A stretch of DNA of 53,453 bases from Candidatus Bipolaricaulota bacterium. Lineage in GTDB: Bacteria; Bipolaricaulota; Bipolaricaulia; RBG-16-55-9; DRXL01. The notes below the pieces were generated by a model. That model had not been told where the DNA came from and searched no databases. It saw only the letters and a program-made list of their open reading frames with translations. Within the stretch, counting starts at the first letter, position 1, and every line of letters begins with the position of its first letter. The stretch spans positions 14,520 through 67,972 of the forward strand of contig JAUQPG010000005.1 of the NCBI GenBank assembly GCA_030550495.1. The letters are read 5' to 3'. The position numbers and the translations under genes are program-made. Below are positions 1 to 10,963 of the stretch, in pieces.

Positions 1-475
1 CGTCCTTGGCCGTCAGTTCTAATTTATACGCAGTGCGATCTTGGACTCTCTCTGTGCCCACAAGCTTGGCGTTGTAGTCCTTGACCAAATCTACTCTTAA
101 GACATCAGCGACGGTGAAGCTCGTGCCAAGCACGTTCTGGCGCGCACTCACCGGAACGATTCGACAATTTTCTGGGAAGAGAATGACGACCTCATCGCCG
201 ACTCTTAAAATCTTCTGCTCTTTGGCCTCTTCAGGAGCGAGCACTTCCAAGAGTGCTTTATCGCTACCCTTCTTAAAGACCCGCAGCTCATAGGCACTCT
301 CTAACTTACCCTTCTCAAAGTTCTCCAATTTATTGACCGAGACAACCTGCTCTGGATAGCTCGACTCGACAGACTTCTTTAAAATCTCTTCGGCCGAAGG
401 CTGCTGGGCCAAACTTACACTGAGGGCTATAAGTCCCACTGCGAGAACGACCCCAACAACGCGCATTGCGTTCAT
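1..475 (-). CDS. LolA-like / outer-membrane lipoprotein-sorting family protein, 3'-truncated by window edge
   Basis: Reverse-strand reading from ATG at 475: MNAMRVVGVVLAVGLIALSVSLAQQPSAEEILKKSVESSYPEQVVSVNKLE...; signal peptide then LolA-like pattern; open to window edge. Confidence 0.6.
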   Translation of the reverse strand, partial: MNAMRVVGVVLAVGLIALSVSLAQQPSAEEILKKSVESSYPEQVVSVNKLENFEKGKLESAYELRVFKKGSDKALLEVLAPEEAKEQKILRVGDEVVILFPENCRIVPVSARQNVLGTSFTVADVLRVDLVKDYNAKLVGTERVQDRTAYKLELTAKD

Positions 476-546
476 AGTACGCCTCCTTCTCTCTTACTTA
501 CTCAATTTCCGTGCCTTCCGTGTCCATCTCTGTGCTTTCCGTGAGT

Positions 547-1773
547 CTACACATGCCGGAGAGCCTGCACTGGCTCTTGCTTGGACGCGATATACGCCGG
601 ATAGAGCGCCGCGAGCACTGCGACAACTTGCGCCAGCGCAAAGAACACCCCCAACGTTCTCCACGAGAACTCCGCATAGAACGTCGTCTCTATAGGGACG
701 TTGACAAGCTGCGACGCTTGCGTGATCGTGATCCCTGCGACCGAGAAATATTTGAGCAGCGCGCCGCCGATCCCAACCCCCATCAGCCCGCCAGCTGCCC
801 CCAAGATCGCGCTCTCTAAGAGAAAGAGCAAGCGAACCTCCCCAGGCGTCATCCCCAGTGCCATCAATGTCCCGATCTCGCGCACTCGTTCAAAGACTGA
901 CATTAACATCGTGTTGACGATCCCCAGCGTCGCGATCAGTATCACGACAAACGAAATGATCGCGATGAGTTGGCGCCGCGCTGCTAGAAGCTCAAAGATC
1001 GCTGCGCCCAGCTCACGCCACGTCTGCACCTCAAAGTCGTCGTCGCTCAATCTCGCCCGAATAATCTGGGCGACTGAATCAGCTTGGTCCGCGTCGTCGA
1101 GCATCAGCGTGATCTCTGTGACTTGCCCAGACATGCGCAAAAGCCTCTGCGCATCGGGTAGCGCCAACGCTAAGACAGAGTTATCTATCTGGCTGTAGCC
1201 CGTGGCGAAGATCCCCTTGATCTCGACGTCAATGGAGTTGAGCGCCCCCTTAGGGGTCGTAGCGACCAATGTCAAGAGATCGCCGACACCAATGTGCAAA
1301 TCCTTGGCGAGTTGTGTCCCGATCAGCGCATAGCCGGGCTTGTCTGACAGATACTCCCCTTGGACGATCTTCGTGGCAATGATGCCATCGCGTTCTGCTT
1401 GGGGATCGAAGCCCAATCCCAATACCCCTAAGCTCTCGCTGCCAGTACTGATAATCACAGGGAAGCGCAGCCTGGGGAAGACGCCTTTTACTCTGGGAAG
1501 CTCAGCGAGCTTCTGGATGACGCTCTGATAGTCTTTGATAGCGATATCCACGGGCATGAGCCGTGATTTCTCTTGGTAGCCGCGCGCGTGAATTTGAATG
1601 TGTCCAGTCTGTGCTTTGATAAAATTATCTGTGAACTGCTTATCTACCCCTTGGATGAAGCCGTAGAAGAAGAGCACCAATACCAATCCCAGCCCGATAG
1701 CGACGAACGTAATCGTACTGCGGCGCTTGTTGCGCAGGAGATTGCGCGCAGCAAGCTTGAAGAAAACCCACAT
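547..1773 (-). CDS. FtsX/MacB-like ABC transporter permease (LolC/E type)
   Basis: ORF 408 aa; N-terminal TM, periplasmic MacB-like domain, C-terminal FtsX domain (VRLLFLLESAILGAAGGLMGVGIGG). Confidence 0.85.
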   Translation of the reverse strand: MWVFFKLAARNLLRNKRRSTITFVAIGLGLVLVLFFYGFIQGVDKQFTDNFIKAQTGHIQIHARGYQEKSRLMPVDIAIKDYQSVIQKLAELPRVKGVFPRLRFPVIISTGSESLGVLGLGFDPQAERDGIIATKIVQGEYLSDKPGYALIGTQLAKDLHIGVGDLLTLVATTPKGALNSIDVEIKGIFATGYSQIDNSVLALALPDAQRLLRMSGQVTEITLMLDDADQADSVAQIIRARLSDDDFEVQTWRELGAAIFELLAARRQLIAIISFVVILIATLGIVNTMLMSVFERVREIGTLMALGMTPGEVRLLFLLESAILGAAGGLMGVGIGGALLKYFSVAGITITQASQLVNVPIETTFYAEFSWRTLGVFFALAQVVAVLAALYPAYIASKQEPVQALRHV

Positions 1774-1804
1774 GACACATCGAGTGTACCAAATATCGAA
1801 GAAA

Positions 1805-1824
1805 CCGGCGACTAAAGTCGCCGG
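1805..1824 (-). terminator. Putative intrinsic terminator downstream of rplM
   Basis: Perfect 8-bp inverted repeat CCGGCGAC-TAAA-GTCGCCGG followed on the minus strand by TTTCTTC. Confidence 0.5.
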
Positions 1825-1872
1825 CTCATCAACAAGATGTGAACGTCCGGTACACCCTGGGTGAGTGGGCGT

Positions 1873-2316
1873 CTACACCTCTATGGGCTGAGGATTCTGG
1901 GCTTGATGAGGATGCTCCGGCCCGGGATAGACCTTGAGCTTCTTCAGCATCCGCCGACCAAGCACCGACTTGGGGAGCATGTTCTTGACAGCTTCTTCGA
2001 TGGGCTTGGTCGGATGTTTTTCTATAAGCTGCTCAAAGGTCCACTCCCGAATGCCCCCAGGATAGCCCGAATAGTGAAAGTATTGTTTCTGCTCACGCTT
2101 CTTCCCCGTCACCTTGATCTCTTTGGCGTTAACGACAACGACATAGTCCCCGGTATCGACGTGCGGGGTGTATTCGGGTTTATGCTTGCCCATTAAGATC
2201 TTAGCGATCTGCGACGCTAGGCGTCCTAGGGTCTTCCCCTTGGCGTCGATGAGCACCCAGCGGCGCTGAAATCTCTTGCCTAAGTCTTCTCGTTTCATCA
2301 GAGTCGAATGTTGCAT
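1873..2316 (-). CDS. rplM: 50S ribosomal protein L13
   Basis: [45 protein letters not shown]...; ATG at 2316 preceded by AAGGAGG. Confidence 0.95.
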   Translation of the reverse strand: MQHSTLMKREDLGKRFQRRWVLIDAKGKTLGRLASQIAKILMGKHKPEYTPHVDTGDYVVVVNAKEIKVTGKKREQKQYFHYSGYPGGIREWTFEQLIEKHPTKPIEEAVKNMLPKSVLGRRMLKKLKVYPGPEHPHQAQNPQPIEV

Positions 2317-2389
2317 ACGCTCCTCCTTCAAGAGCATTGTTGCTTGCTGGGGCTGCCCTGCCCACTTGCAGGGAGCTGTCGAATGTGCT

Positions 2390-2418
2390 ATCATAACGCA
2401 CTACAGGGCAAATTGCAA
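2390..2418 (-). promoter_or_regulatory. rplM promoter
   Basis: Minus strand TTGCAA (2413-2418) - 17 nt - TATGAT (2390-2395). Confidence 0.6.
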
Positions 2419-2434
2419 AGAGCGTTACTATCCC

Positions 2435-2463
2435 TTGACAGGAAAGGGCCTATATTTTATAAT
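2435..2463 (+). promoter_or_regulatory. Consensus sigma70-type promoter of the ribosomal operon
   Basis: TTGACA (2435-2440) - 17 nt - TATAAT (2458-2463), perfect match to consensus. Confidence 0.85.
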
Positions 2464-2471
2464 AGCCCACA

Positions 2472-2528
2472 CTAGGGATTAGGTTTGCCCTAGAGGTTCA
2501 TTGCCTTTTCCCAGCGTTGCCAAGCAAC
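2472..2528 (+). promoter_or_regulatory. Structured 5' leader of rpsL operon
   Basis: CTAGGG (2472-2477)/CCCTAG (2488-2493) hairpin and GTTGC-CAA-GCAAC (2516-2528) hairpin between TSS and rpsL. Confidence 0.4.
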
Positions 2529-2550
2529 CTAGTTAGGTAAGGAGTTTACT

Positions 2551-2949
2551 ATGCCGACACTCAATCAGCTGGTGCGCTATGGGCGCACACGGATCAAGAA
2601 GATCAACCGGCGCTCGCTGGCGCTGGAGCACTGCCCGCAGAAGCGCGGGGTCTGCGTGCGCGTCTTCACTAAGACGCCCAAAAAGCCCAACTCGGCGCTA
2701 CGTAAGGTCGCCCGCGTGCGCTTGAGCAATAAGCAGATGGTCACCGCCTATATCGGCGGCGAGGGCCATAACTTACAAGAGCACTCGATGGTGCTCGTGC
2801 GCGGGGGCCGCGTGAAAGACTTGCCCGGCGTCAACTACCATATCATCCGCGGGGCCCTCGATGCCGCGGGCGTCGAAGGCCGCAAGCAAGGGCGCTCCAA
2901 GTACGGCGTCAAGCGGAGCGCAGCCAGCGCCAGAGCTGCCGCCAGCTAA
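2551..2949 (+). CDS. rpsL: 30S ribosomal protein S12
   Basis: [12 protein letters not shown]...[19 protein letters not shown]. Confidence 0.98.
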   Translation: MPTLNQLVRYGRTRIKKINRRSLALEHCPQKRGVCVRVFTKTPKKPNSALRKVARVRLSNKQMVTAYIGGEGHNLQEHSMVLVRGGRVKDLPGVNYHIIRGALDAAGVEGRKQGRSKYGVKRSAASARAAAS

Positions 2950-2964
2950 CGGAGCGGATCCTTT

Positions 2965-3444
2965 ATGACTCAACACGTGCTAGATCGCGTGATCCCAGGG
3001 CGGCCCGTCCCCCCAGATATACGCTACGGGAGCCCTATCGTCGAAAAGCTCATCAATTACGTGATGCGCGAGGGCAAGAAGTCGCTCGCGCGCCGCATCG
3101 TCTATAGAGCGTTCGATATTATTCAAGAGAAGACGGGTGAGAACCCTCTAGAAGTCTTCTTCAAGGCGATGGCCAACTGTATGCCCAAATTGGAGACACG
3201 CTCGCGCCGCGTCGGCGGGGCGGCCTATCAGGTCCCCTACGAGGTCGAAGAAGACCGCCAAAGGACATTAGCGCTGCGCTGGATCGTCAATGCGGCCCGC
3301 GAGCGCGGCGAGCACAGCATGGCGGAGCGGCTCGCCGCTGAGATCTTAGATGCCTCCAAAGGCCAAGGTCAGGCTGTAGAGAAGAAGAATGAGACCCATC
3401 GCATGGCCGAGGCCAACCGCGCCTTCGCCCACTATCGCTGGTAA
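2965..3444 (+). CDS. rpsG: 30S ribosomal protein S7
   Basis: Family-typical sequence, position after rpsL. Confidence 0.97.
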   Translation: MTQHVLDRVIPGRPVPPDIRYGSPIVEKLINYVMREGKKSLARRIVYRAFDIIQEKTGENPLEVFFKAMANCMPKLETRSRRVGGAAYQVPYEVEEDRQRTLALRWIVNAARERGEHSMAERLAAEILDASKGQGQAVEKKNETHRMAEANRAFAHYRW

Positions 3445-3473
3445 ATAGTCATGAGAGATCTGCGTGATCCCCT

Positions 3474-5567
3474 ATGAAATCGCTCGGATACGATATTCAA
3501 AAGATCAGAAACATCGGGATCATTGCCCACATCGATGCGGGCAAGACGACCACTACCGAGCGATTGCTCTTCTACACCGGGCGCATTCACGATATCGGTG
3601 ACGTCGATGAGGGCGATACCGAGATGGACTGGATGCCCCAGGAGCGCGAACGGGGTATCACTATTACCGCTGCCGCGACGACCTGCTTCTGGAGAGATCA
3701 TCAGATCAATATTATTGATACCCCAGGGCACGTGGACTTCACGGCAGAAGTCGAGCGCTCCTTGAGAGTCCTCGATGGCGCAATCACGATCTTCTCTGCT
3801 GTCGACGGTGTCGAACCCCAGTCGGAACAGGTCTGGCGCCAAGCCGATAAGTATCGCACACCACGCATCGCCTATATAAATAAGATGGACCGGATCGGGG
3901 CGGACTTCTACGCCGCGGTCGAGTCCATGGTCCAGAAGCTCGCGATCACTCCCATACCCCTGCAGATCCCCTACGGCCAAGGGGATCAGTTCGCTGGGGT
4001 CATCGATCTGATTAAACAGAAATTAATCGTGTGGGATCCGGAGTCCAAAGGAGCCCGCTACGAATATAGAGATATCCCTGAAGAGTATCGCGAGCAAGCC
4101 GCGCACTATCGGGAGAAGCTCGTGGAGACCCTCGCGGAAGTCGATGACGCCATGCTGACCAAATTCTTAGAAGGCCAGCCTATCGGCGAGGATGAGATCA
4201 AGAGCGTCATACGCAAGGTGTGTATCTCTTCTGACGATTTCATCCCCGTCCTGCTTGGGTCTTCGCTGAACAATATTGGGATTCAACCCCTCCTCGATGC
4301 CATCGTAGACTATCTGCCCAGCCCGCTCGATCGTGGGGTTATAGAGGGCATGAGCGTCAACGGTGCGAGCGCCGACGGCGCAAAGATCCAACGACGTCCT
4401 ACCCCTGATGATCCCTTGGCTGCCTTGGCCTTCAAAGTCCAAACTGATGAGTACACAGGGCGGCTCGTCTACGTGCGCGTCTACTCCGGCAAGCTCGTCA
4501 AGGGCTCCTATGTGCTCAACAGCACCACGGGCAAGACCGAGAGAATATCCCGAATCTTTCATATGCACGCGAACAAGCGCACTGAGGTCGACGAGGTCCT
4601 CGCCGGCAATATCGCCGCGGTCGTCGGCCCCAAAGAGCTCATCACAGGCGACACGATCTGCGATCCCAATGCCCCGATCGTCCTGGAGAAGATAGAGTTC
4701 CCCGAACCCGTCGTCACTGCGGCAGTCGAGCCCAAGACCGACGCCGAAGAGGATAAACTCAGTGAGGCCCTCTATAAGCTCGCCCAAGAGGACCCGACCT
4801 TCCGCTATAGGGTTGACCCGGAGACCAATCAGATGATCATCGCGGGGATGGGTGAGCTCCATTTAGAGATTCTCTTTGATCGTTTGAAGCGCGAATTCAA
4901 GGTCGAAGCGAACATGGGACGGCCCCAGGTAGCCTACCGGGAGACGTTGGCCGAGCCCGTCGAGGTCGAGGAGAAATTCGTCAAGCAGACGGGTGGACGG
5001 GGCCAATACGCGCACGTCTGTATTCGGTTTGAGCCGCTGCTACGGGGGAAGGGCTTTGAGTTTGTCGACGAGACTAAAGGGGGAGTCATCCCCAAGGAGT
5101 TCATCCCTGCGGTGCAAAAGGGCCTCGAAGAAGCGTTAGCCAGTGGTCCATTGGGGGGCTTTCCCATCGTAGATATCCGTGCGGTGCTCTTCTATGGGTC
5201 GCATCACCCGGTAGATTCCAACGAGATCGCGTTCAAGACGGCTGCGGCTCGCGCCCTCACTCAAGCGTTTGAGAAGGCGAAAGCTCTCCTCCTTGAGCCC
5301 ATCATGGTCGGGGAGATCGTCACCCCCGAGGAGTACGTGGGGGAGATCATCACCGATCTGCAGGCGCGCCGCGCGCAGATCACTGCCATGGAGGTCCGGC
5401 ACAATGCCCAGATCATCCACGCCCTCATCCCCCTGGCAGAGACCTTCGGATATGCGACGCGGTTGCGCTCGATCTCCCAGGGCCGAGCAACGTATAACTT
5501 GCGCTTTTCGCACTACGACGTTGTACCCACTAGCTTAGCTGAAGAGATCTTGAAAGGGAGACGGTAA
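3474..5567 (+). CDS. fusA: Elongation factor G
   Basis: [26 protein letters not shown]...[17 protein letters not shown]; 697 aa. Confidence 0.98.
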   Translation: MKSLGYDIQKIRNIGIIAHIDAGKTTTTERLLFYTGRIHDIGDVDEGDTEMDWMPQERERGITITAAATTCFWRDHQINIIDTPGHVDFTAEVERSLRVLDGAITIFSAVDGVEPQSEQVWRQADKYRTPRIAYINKMDRIGADFYAAVESMVQKLAITPIPLQIPYGQGDQFAGVIDLIKQKLIVWDPESKGARYEYRDIPEEYREQAAHYREKLVETLAEVDDAMLTKFLEGQPIGEDEIKSVIRKVCISSDDFIPVLLGSSLNNIGIQPLLDAIVDYLPSPLDRGVIEGMSVNGASADGAKIQRRPTPDDPLAALAFKVQTDEYTGRLVYVRVYSGKLVKGSYVLNSTTGKTERISRIFHMHANKRTEVDEVLAGNIAAVVGPKELITGDTICDPNAPIVLEKIEFPEPVVTAAVEPKTDAEEDKLSEALYKLAQEDPTFRYRVDPETNQMIIAGMGELHLEILFDRLKREFKVEANMGRPQVAYRETLAEPVEVEEKFVKQTGGRGQYAHVCIRFEPLLRGKGFEFVDETKGGVIPKEFIPAVQKGLEEALASGPLGGFPIVDIRAVLFYGSHHPVDSNEIAFKTAAARALTQAFEKAKALLLEPIMVGEIVTPEEYVGEIITDLQARRAQITAMEVRHNAQIIHALIPLAETFGYATRLRSISQGRATYNLRFSHYDVVPTSLAEEILKGRR

Positions 5568-5875
5568 TGGCTCGCGAAAAGATTCGCATTCGCTTAAAGG
5601 GATACGATCACGAATTGGTCGACGATGCCACCCGGCGGATCGTCAAGACCGCCTTGGAGACGCGGGCAAAGATCATCGGTCCGGTGCCGTTGCCCACGGA
5701 GGTCCATCGCTATACGGTGCTGCGCTCGCCTCATGTGAACAAGAACTCGCGGGAGCACTTCGAGCGCCGTGTCCATAAGAGATTAATAGACATTAAAGAG
5801 CCGACCTCCGAGACGATCAACGCGCTGATGGATATCGAGTTGCCCGCGGGGATCGACATCGAGGTGAAGCTGTGA
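5567..5875 (+). CDS. rpsJ: 30S ribosomal protein S10
   Basis: [25 protein letters not shown]...; start overlaps fusA stop. Confidence 0.97.
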   Translation: MAREKIRIRLKGYDHELVDDATRRIVKTALETRAKIIGPVPLPTEVHRYTVLRSPHVNKNSREHFERRVHKRLIDIKEPTSETINALMDIELPAGIDIEVKL

Positions 5876-5876
5876 T

Positions 5877-6506
5877 ATGGCTGTGGGGATTTTGGGTGAG
5901 AAGCTCGGCATGATCACGTGGTTCGACGCTGAGGGCAAGGCCCTCGCAGCGACTGTGCTCTATGCCGAGCCGTCGGTCGTCACTCAGATTAAATCGATAG
6001 AGACCGACGGCTATAATGCGATTCAGCTTGGGTATGGCAAGGTCAAGGAGAAGAACGTCACCAAGCCGTTAAAAGGGCACTTTAATAAAGCCGGTGTCGC
6101 TCCCAAGCGCGTCCTGCGCGAGTTTCGTGTGGAGAGCCCTCACGAGTTTAAAGTTGGCCAAGAGCTAGGCGTGACGCTCTTCCACGAAGGGGAGCTTGTT
6201 CATATCAGCGGGATCTCCAAGGGCAAGGGCTTTGCCGGGGTGATGAAGCGCCATGATTTCCTTGGGGGCCCAGACTCCCATGGTATGAGCAAATGGCATC
6301 GCCGCCCAGGATCGATCGGGTCAATCCGTGCGACAGGGCGGACGTTCAAGGGCTGGCGCATGCCAGGGCATATGGGCCATGAGCGCGTGACCGTGAGAAA
6401 TCTAAAGGTCTTGAAGGTCTATCCGGAGAAGAACGTCCTCGTCGTGCAGGGGGCTGTCCCTGGCCCGCGCCACGGGATCGTAGAGATCCGCAAAGCCACA
6501 GAGTAG
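5877..6506 (+). CDS. rplC: 50S ribosomal protein L3
   Basis: GILGEKLGMITWFD...; MPGHMGHERVTVRNLKV. Confidence 0.97.
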   Translation: MAVGILGEKLGMITWFDAEGKALAATVLYAEPSVVTQIKSIETDGYNAIQLGYGKVKEKNVTKPLKGHFNKAGVAPKRVLREFRVESPHEFKVGQELGVTLFHEGELVHISGISKGKGFAGVMKRHDFLGGPDSHGMSKWHRRPGSIGSIRATGRTFKGWRMPGHMGHERVTVRNLKVLKVYPEKNVLVVQGAVPGPRHGIVEIRKATE

Positions 6507-7217
6507 GTGAAGACCATGACCGAAGCGACAGCTATTCCAGGCGAGCTTGTAGCCCCATTGTACAAGTTTGACGGCGGGCCTGTGGGGCAGATCAAGCTGA
6601 GCGAGAAGCTCTTTGGGTATAAAGTCAATCGCGATCTGCTCTACCGGGCTGTGCGTATATATCTGTTGAACTTGCGTCAGGGGACGCACTCGACCAAGAC
6701 GCGCGGCGAAGTAGTGGGGTCAGGGAGGAAGCCCTGGCCGCAGAAGCACACGGGCCGTGCGCGGCACGGCATGCGCCGCTCGCCCCTGTGGCGAGGCGGT
6801 GGTGTCGTCTTTGGGCCAAAGCCCAAAGAGTACGACTACGAGCTTCCCAAGAAGATGCGGCGCCGTGCCCTGCAGTCGGCGTTGATCGCTAAACTGCAAG
6901 AGGCGCAGTTAGGGGTCTTAGACCGAGTAGCGTTTGAGAGGCCCAAGACCAAAGAGGGCGTTCAGATGTTTACGCGCCTTGGGTTGGTAAAGGACCCTCG
7001 AGAGATCCAGAGGGCTCAGAATCAATTCTTGCTCGTCGTCTCTCAGCAAGAATGGGGCCTTCCTGTAAAGAAGACGTTTTCGAATCTGCCGTGGGCGACC
7101 TGTGTGGAATCGAATAGACTCACAGTGTATGATGTTTTAAAGCACGGATATCTGCTCATCACGCAGCAGGCCCTCAAGGAGCTGGAAGCACGCTGTGCCC
7201 TGGAGGCGGTGAACTGA
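6507..7217 (+). CDS. rplD: 50S ribosomal protein L4
   Basis: RQGTHSTKTRGEVVGSGRKPWPQKHTGRARHG. Confidence 0.96.
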   Translation: MKTMTEATAIPGELVAPLYKFDGGPVGQIKLSEKLFGYKVNRDLLYRAVRIYLLNLRQGTHSTKTRGEVVGSGRKPWPQKHTGRARHGMRRSPLWRGGGVVFGPKPKEYDYELPKKMRRRALQSALIAKLQEAQLGVLDRVAFERPKTKEGVQMFTRLGLVKDPREIQRAQNQFLLVVSQQEWGLPVKKTFSNLPWATCVESNRLTVYDVLKHGYLLITQQALKELEARCALEAVN

Positions 7218-7218
7218 T

Positions 7219-7509
7219 ATGGAATTTCTCGAAGATATTATACGCGAGCCCGTGATCAGCGAGAAGGGCTGGCGCCTGCAGGAAGAGAACAAGTACGTCT
7301 TTGAGGTCCATCCCAAGGCCAATAAGAATCAGATCAAGCGAGCTGTCGAGAGCATCTTCAAAGTGAAGGTGCTCAACGTGTGGACATTGAATATGCCGAG
7401 CAAGCCGCGCACCAAGAAGTTCTATCAGCAGGGGGAAGTCCCTGGCTGGAAGAAGGCTATCGTTCAAGTTGCTCCAGGGCAGCGGATCGAAGTCTACGGC
7501 AAAGGGTGA
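7219..7509 (+). CDS. rplW: 50S ribosomal protein L23
   Basis: IIREPVISEKGWRLQEENKYVFEVHPKANKNQIKRAVE. Confidence 0.96.
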   Translation: MEFLEDIIREPVISEKGWRLQEENKYVFEVHPKANKNQIKRAVESIFKVKVLNVWTLNMPSKPRTKKFYQQGEVPGWKKAIVQVAPGQRIEVYGKG

Positions 7510-7517
7510 TCTGAGAG

Positions 7518-8354
7518 ATGCCAACACGAAAGTTTAAGCCGATCACGCCCGGCCGCAGGCACATGGAGCTCCCAGACTTCAGTGAGCTTACAAAGAAAGA
7601 GCCGGAGAAGAGTCTGGTAGAACCGCTCCATAAGACGGGCGGGCGGAACAACCAAGGGCGCATTACTGTCCGGCATCGTGGGGGCGGGCATAAGCGCCTC
7701 TATCGAATCATCGATTTTTATCGAGATAAATGGGGCGTGCCGGCGAAGGTCGTCTCCAAAGAGTACGATCCGAATCGTTCGGCGTGGATCACTCTGTTAC
7801 AGTATGCCGATGGCGAAAAGCGCTATATTCTCTCCCCATTGGATCTGGAGATCGGCTCGATAGTCGAGGCTGGGGAGAATGTCGAGGCGCGTGTGGGCAA
7901 TGCGCTCCCATTGAAGAGAATTCCCGTGGGAGCGATGGTACACTGTGTTGAGTTCTATCCTGGGGGCGGGGGCAAGGTAGCACGGGCTGCGGGGACGGCT
8001 TGTCAAGTGCTGGCTCTAGAAGGGGGATATGCCCGGCTGCGCCTGCCCTCCGGAGAGATCCGACTCTTCCCCGAAGACTGCATGGCCACGATAGGCCAAG
8101 TAGGGAATATCGATCATAAGAATGTCGTCCATGGGAAGGCAGGGCGGGTGCGCCATCTGGGGATCCGCCCGACTGTGCGCGGAACAGCCATGAACCCCGT
8201 CGATCACCCGCATGGGGGCGGTGAGGGGCGTCACTATGTCGGCGGGCCACCGCGCACCTTCTCCGGGAAGCCTGCGAAGGGTGTGCGCACGCGCAAGCCC
8301 AATAAGCCCAGCGATCGACTTATCGTCTCGCGGCGCAAAGGGGGGACGGTCTGA
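7518..8354 (+). CDS. rplB: 50S ribosomal protein L2
   Basis: [22 protein letters not shown]...; [15 protein letters not shown]. Confidence 0.98.
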   Translation: MPTRKFKPITPGRRHMELPDFSELTKKEPEKSLVEPLHKTGGRNNQGRITVRHRGGGHKRLYRIIDFYRDKWGVPAKVVSKEYDPNRSAWITLLQYADGEKRYILSPLDLEIGSIVEAGENVEARVGNALPLKRIPVGAMVHCVEFYPGGGGKVARAAGTACQVLALEGGYARLRLPSGEIRLFPEDCMATIGQVGNIDHKNVVHGKAGRVRHLGIRPTVRGTAMNPVDHPHGGGEGRHYVGGPPRTFSGKPAKGVRTRKPNKPSDRLIVSRRKGGTV

Positions 8355-8355
8355 T

Positions 8356-8640
8356 ATGGCGCGCTCGCTGAAGAAGGGGCCCTATGTCCATCCCAAATTG
8401 CTGAAAAAGATCGAGAAGCTGAAGCGCGGGGAGATCTCAGAGATCAAGACGTGGTCTCGCGCAAGCATGATCACCCCGCAGATGGTCGGGCTAACTATTA
8501 AGGTTCATAATGGGCGGATGCATGTGCCGGTCTTCATCACCGAGACGATGGTCGGTCATCGTCTTGGGGAGTTTGCTCTGACGCGCACGTTTAAGGCGCA
8601 TGGGGGCATCAAGAAGAAGAAGGTCCCCACGCCCAAGTAG
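8356..8640 (+). CDS. rpsS: 30S ribosomal protein S19
   Basis: [20 protein letters not shown]; start trimmed from ORF-track start. Confidence 0.96.
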   Translation: MARSLKKGPYVHPKLLKKIEKLKRGEISEIKTWSRASMITPQMVGLTIKVHNGRMHVPVFITETMVGHRLGEFALTRTFKAHGGIKKKKVPTPK

Positions 8641-8650
8641 GGGAGGCTCT

Positions 8651-9016
8651 ATGGAAGCGAAGGCTATTGCCAGATGGATTCGCATATCGCCGATAAAGGC
8701 CCGGCTGCTGACCTCACAGATTCAGGGCAAGCCGGTCGACGAGGCGTTGCGCCTGACGCGCTTTGCCCGCGTCAAGGCCGCCCCTATCGTGCGCAAGTGT
8801 TTGGAGTCGGCTATTGCCAACGCAGAGCATAATTACGATATGAACGTAGACGCTCTCTGGGTGAAGGAGGTTCGTGTGGACAAGGGGCCTTTCTGGAAGC
8901 GATTACGCCCTGGTTCTCGAGGTAAGGTCTCTATTCGGAAACGGCGGACGAGTCATATTACGATCGTGGTGAGCGATGAGCCGCGGCCGGGGGCCGTCAA
9001 GAGCCAGGAAGGATAG
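8651..9016 (+). CDS. rplV: 50S ribosomal protein L22
   Basis: MEAKAIARWIRISPIKARLLTSQIQGK; start trimmed to ATG 8651. Confidence 0.95.
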   Translation: MEAKAIARWIRISPIKARLLTSQIQGKPVDEALRLTRFARVKAAPIVRKCLESAIANAEHNYDMNVDALWVKEVRVDKGPFWKRLRPGSRGKVSIRKRRTSHITIVVSDEPRPGAVKSQEG

Positions 9017-9018
9017 CT

Positions 9019-9699
9019 ATGGGACACAAAACGCACCCGTACGGATTGCGCCTGGGCATCAACAAGAAATGGCTCTCCAATTGGTTCTTTGAAAAAGATG
9101 CCCCGCGCTACGTCAAAGAGGACCATACGATCCGAACGACGATTAAACGGCGTTATTACGGGGCGGGGATCGCGCGCATTGCTATTGAGCGGCCCACGGA
9201 AGAGTGGGTCTCTATCGTGATTTACACGGCCCGGCCAGGGATCATCATCGGCAAAGGGGGTCAGGAGATCGATCAGTTCCAGAAAGAACTCGAAGAGCTC
9301 ATCAAGCGTAAAGTAAAGATCTATATTAAAGAAGTCGATCATCCCGATCTGGAAGCGACCCTGATTGCGGAGGATGTCGCGTCACGGATTCAGAATCGTA
9401 TTCCGGTGCCCCGCGCTATGAAAGAAGTCATTCAACGAGTGATGGACCATGGGGCTAAGGGGGTCAAGATCCGCTGTGGGGGCCGGTTAGGTGGGGCAGA
9501 GATTGCACGCTCTATCGAGAGCAAAGCGGGTCGAGTCCCGTTGCAGACGATCCGGGCGGATATCGATTATGGCTTTGCCGAAGCGCTCACGAAGTACGGG
9601 ATGATCGGGATTAAAGTCTGGCTCTATCGCGGGGATATCTATCCTGCGCGTGGAGGTGAGGTCCGTGGCGTTACTAGCGCCCAAGCAGCGCAAGTTTAG
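9019..9699 (+). CDS. rpsC: 30S ribosomal protein S3
   Basis: [25 protein letters not shown] domain [11 protein letters not shown]. Confidence 0.97.
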   Translation: MGHKTHPYGLRLGINKKWLSNWFFEKDAPRYVKEDHTIRTTIKRRYYGAGIARIAIERPTEEWVSIVIYTARPGIIIGKGGQEIDQFQKELEELIKRKVKIYIKEVDHPDLEATLIAEDVASRIQNRIPVPRAMKEVIQRVMDHGAKGVKIRCGGRLGGAEIARSIESKAGRVPLQTIRADIDYGFAEALTKYGMIGIKVWLYRGDIYPARGGEVRGVTSAQAAQV

Positions 9700-10096
9700 A
9701 AAAGACCATCGTGGCCGGATGACGGGCAAAGCTGTTGCCGGCTCAGAAGTCGCTTTTGGAGAGTACGGCATTCAAGCCCTAGAACCAGCGTGGATCACGG
9801 CGCAGCAGATCGAAGCGTGCCGCACGGTCATGGTGCGCGAGCTCGAGAAGAACTCGAAGATCTGGGTGCGGATCTTCCCCGATAAGCCTATCACCAAAAA
9901 GCCCGCGGAGACGCGCATGGGCAAGGGCAAGGGCGACCCGGTGGGCTGGTGCGCCGTTGTGCTTCCGGGAAGGATTCTCTTTGAGATGAGTGGTGTAGAC
10001 CGCACTAAAGCTGAAGAGATTTGGCGTTTAGTGGACCACAAGTTGCCCATCAAGACACGTCTGCGGGAGCGTTTCAAACTAGGTGGGGAGCGTTAG
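9665..10096 (+). CDS. rplP: 50S ribosomal protein L16
   Basis: GTG start giving [21 protein letters not shown]...; overlaps rpsC by ~35 nt. Confidence 0.93.
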   Translation: MALLAPKQRKFRKDHRGRMTGKAVAGSEVAFGEYGIQALEPAWITAQQIEACRTVMVRELEKNSKIWVRIFPDKPITKKPAETRMGKGKGDPVGWCAVVLPGRILFEMSGVDRTKAEEIWRLVDHKLPIKTRLRERFKLGGER

Positions 10097-10099
10097 ACT

Positions 10100-10309
10100 A
10101 TGGAGAAGCCAGAGAAATTGCGAGAGCTGACTGATGAAGAGCTCAAGCAAAAAGAGCGGGAGCTCAAGCGTCAGCTCTTCAATGTACGCTTTGGTGTGGC
10201 CACAGGGCAGCAAGACAATACGGCATTAATCGGGCAGCTCAAGCGTCAGATTGCCCGAGTTAAGACGATATTACGGGAGCGTCAGCTCCAAAGAGGGCGA
10301 GCACAGTGA
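10100..10309 (+). CDS. rpmC: 50S ribosomal protein L29
   Basis: [32 protein letters not shown]. Confidence 0.95.
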   Translation: MEKPEKLRELTDEELKQKERELKRQLFNVRFGVATGQQDNTALIGQLKRQIARVKTILRERQLQRGRAQ

Positions 10310-10320
10310 GGGCAGAGACT

Positions 10321-10578
10321 ATGCCGAAGCGAGAGAAGATCGGACGGGTCGTGAGCGACAAGATGGCCAAGACTATTACCGTGCTGGTGGAGACGTTGGA
10401 ACAGCACCCGCTGTATAAGAAATATTATATAAAGCGCAAGAAGTTCTACGCGCACGATGAGCACGAAGAGGCTCATGAGGGCGATCTTGTGCGGATAGTG
10501 GAATCGCGGCCGCTATCGCGGCTGAAGCGGTGGCGCTTAGTCGAGGTGTTGGAGCGCGCCCGCCCCGGACAACGCTAA
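10321..10578 (+). CDS. rpsQ: 30S ribosomal protein S17
   Basis: [24 protein letters not shown]. Confidence 0.95.
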   Translation: MPKREKIGRVVSDKMAKTITVLVETLEQHPLYKKYYIKRKKFYAHDEHEEAHEGDLVRIVESRPLSRLKRWRLVEVLERARPGQR

Positions 10579-10594
10579 ACAGGAGGCGATGGCG

Positions 10595-10963
10595 ATGATC
10601 CAAGTTCGGAGTATCTTGAAGGTTGCGGACAACTCAGGGGTCAAAGAGGTCCGAGTGATTAATGTATTAGGGCAGCCTAGTGGGGCCTGGGGCCAGATCG
10701 GGGATATCGTCGTGGCTTCGGTGCAGAAGCGCATCCCCACAAGTGAGATCGACAAGGGCGCTGTCGTCAAGGGCGTGATTGTGCGCACGCGCCAGCCCTA
10801 TCGGCGCAAGGACGGCAGCTATATTCGCTTTGATGATAACGCCGTCGTGCTGATCAATGCGTCGAAGGAGCCGTTGGGAACGCGCATCTTTGGCCCGGTG
10901 CCCCGTGAGCTGCGCGAGAAGGGCATGGTACGGATTCTCTCCTTGGCGCCGGAGGTGCTCTGA
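10595..10963 (+). CDS. rplN: 50S ribosomal protein L14
   Basis: [29 protein letters not shown] 10595 with AGGAGG at good spacing. Confidence 0.96.
   Translation: MIQVRSILKVADNSGVKEVRVINVLGQPSGAWGQIGDIVVASVQKRIPTSEIDKGAVVKGVIVRTRQPYRRKDGSYIRFDDNAVVLINASKEPLGTRIFGPVPRELREKGMVRILSLAPEVL

Noticed and set aside
4167-4862. 231-aa minus-strand ORF inside fusA, and 3432-3980
   Set aside because: Antisense to fusA, no family signal; expected in GC-biased coding DNA.
7789-8250. Minus-strand ORFs opposite rplB
   Set aside because: Overlap rplB completely and lack protein-like features.
10581-10600. rplN start at ATG 10589
   Set aside because: SD AGGAGG is only 2 nt from this ATG; ATG 10595 gives canonical MIQ start and 122 aa.
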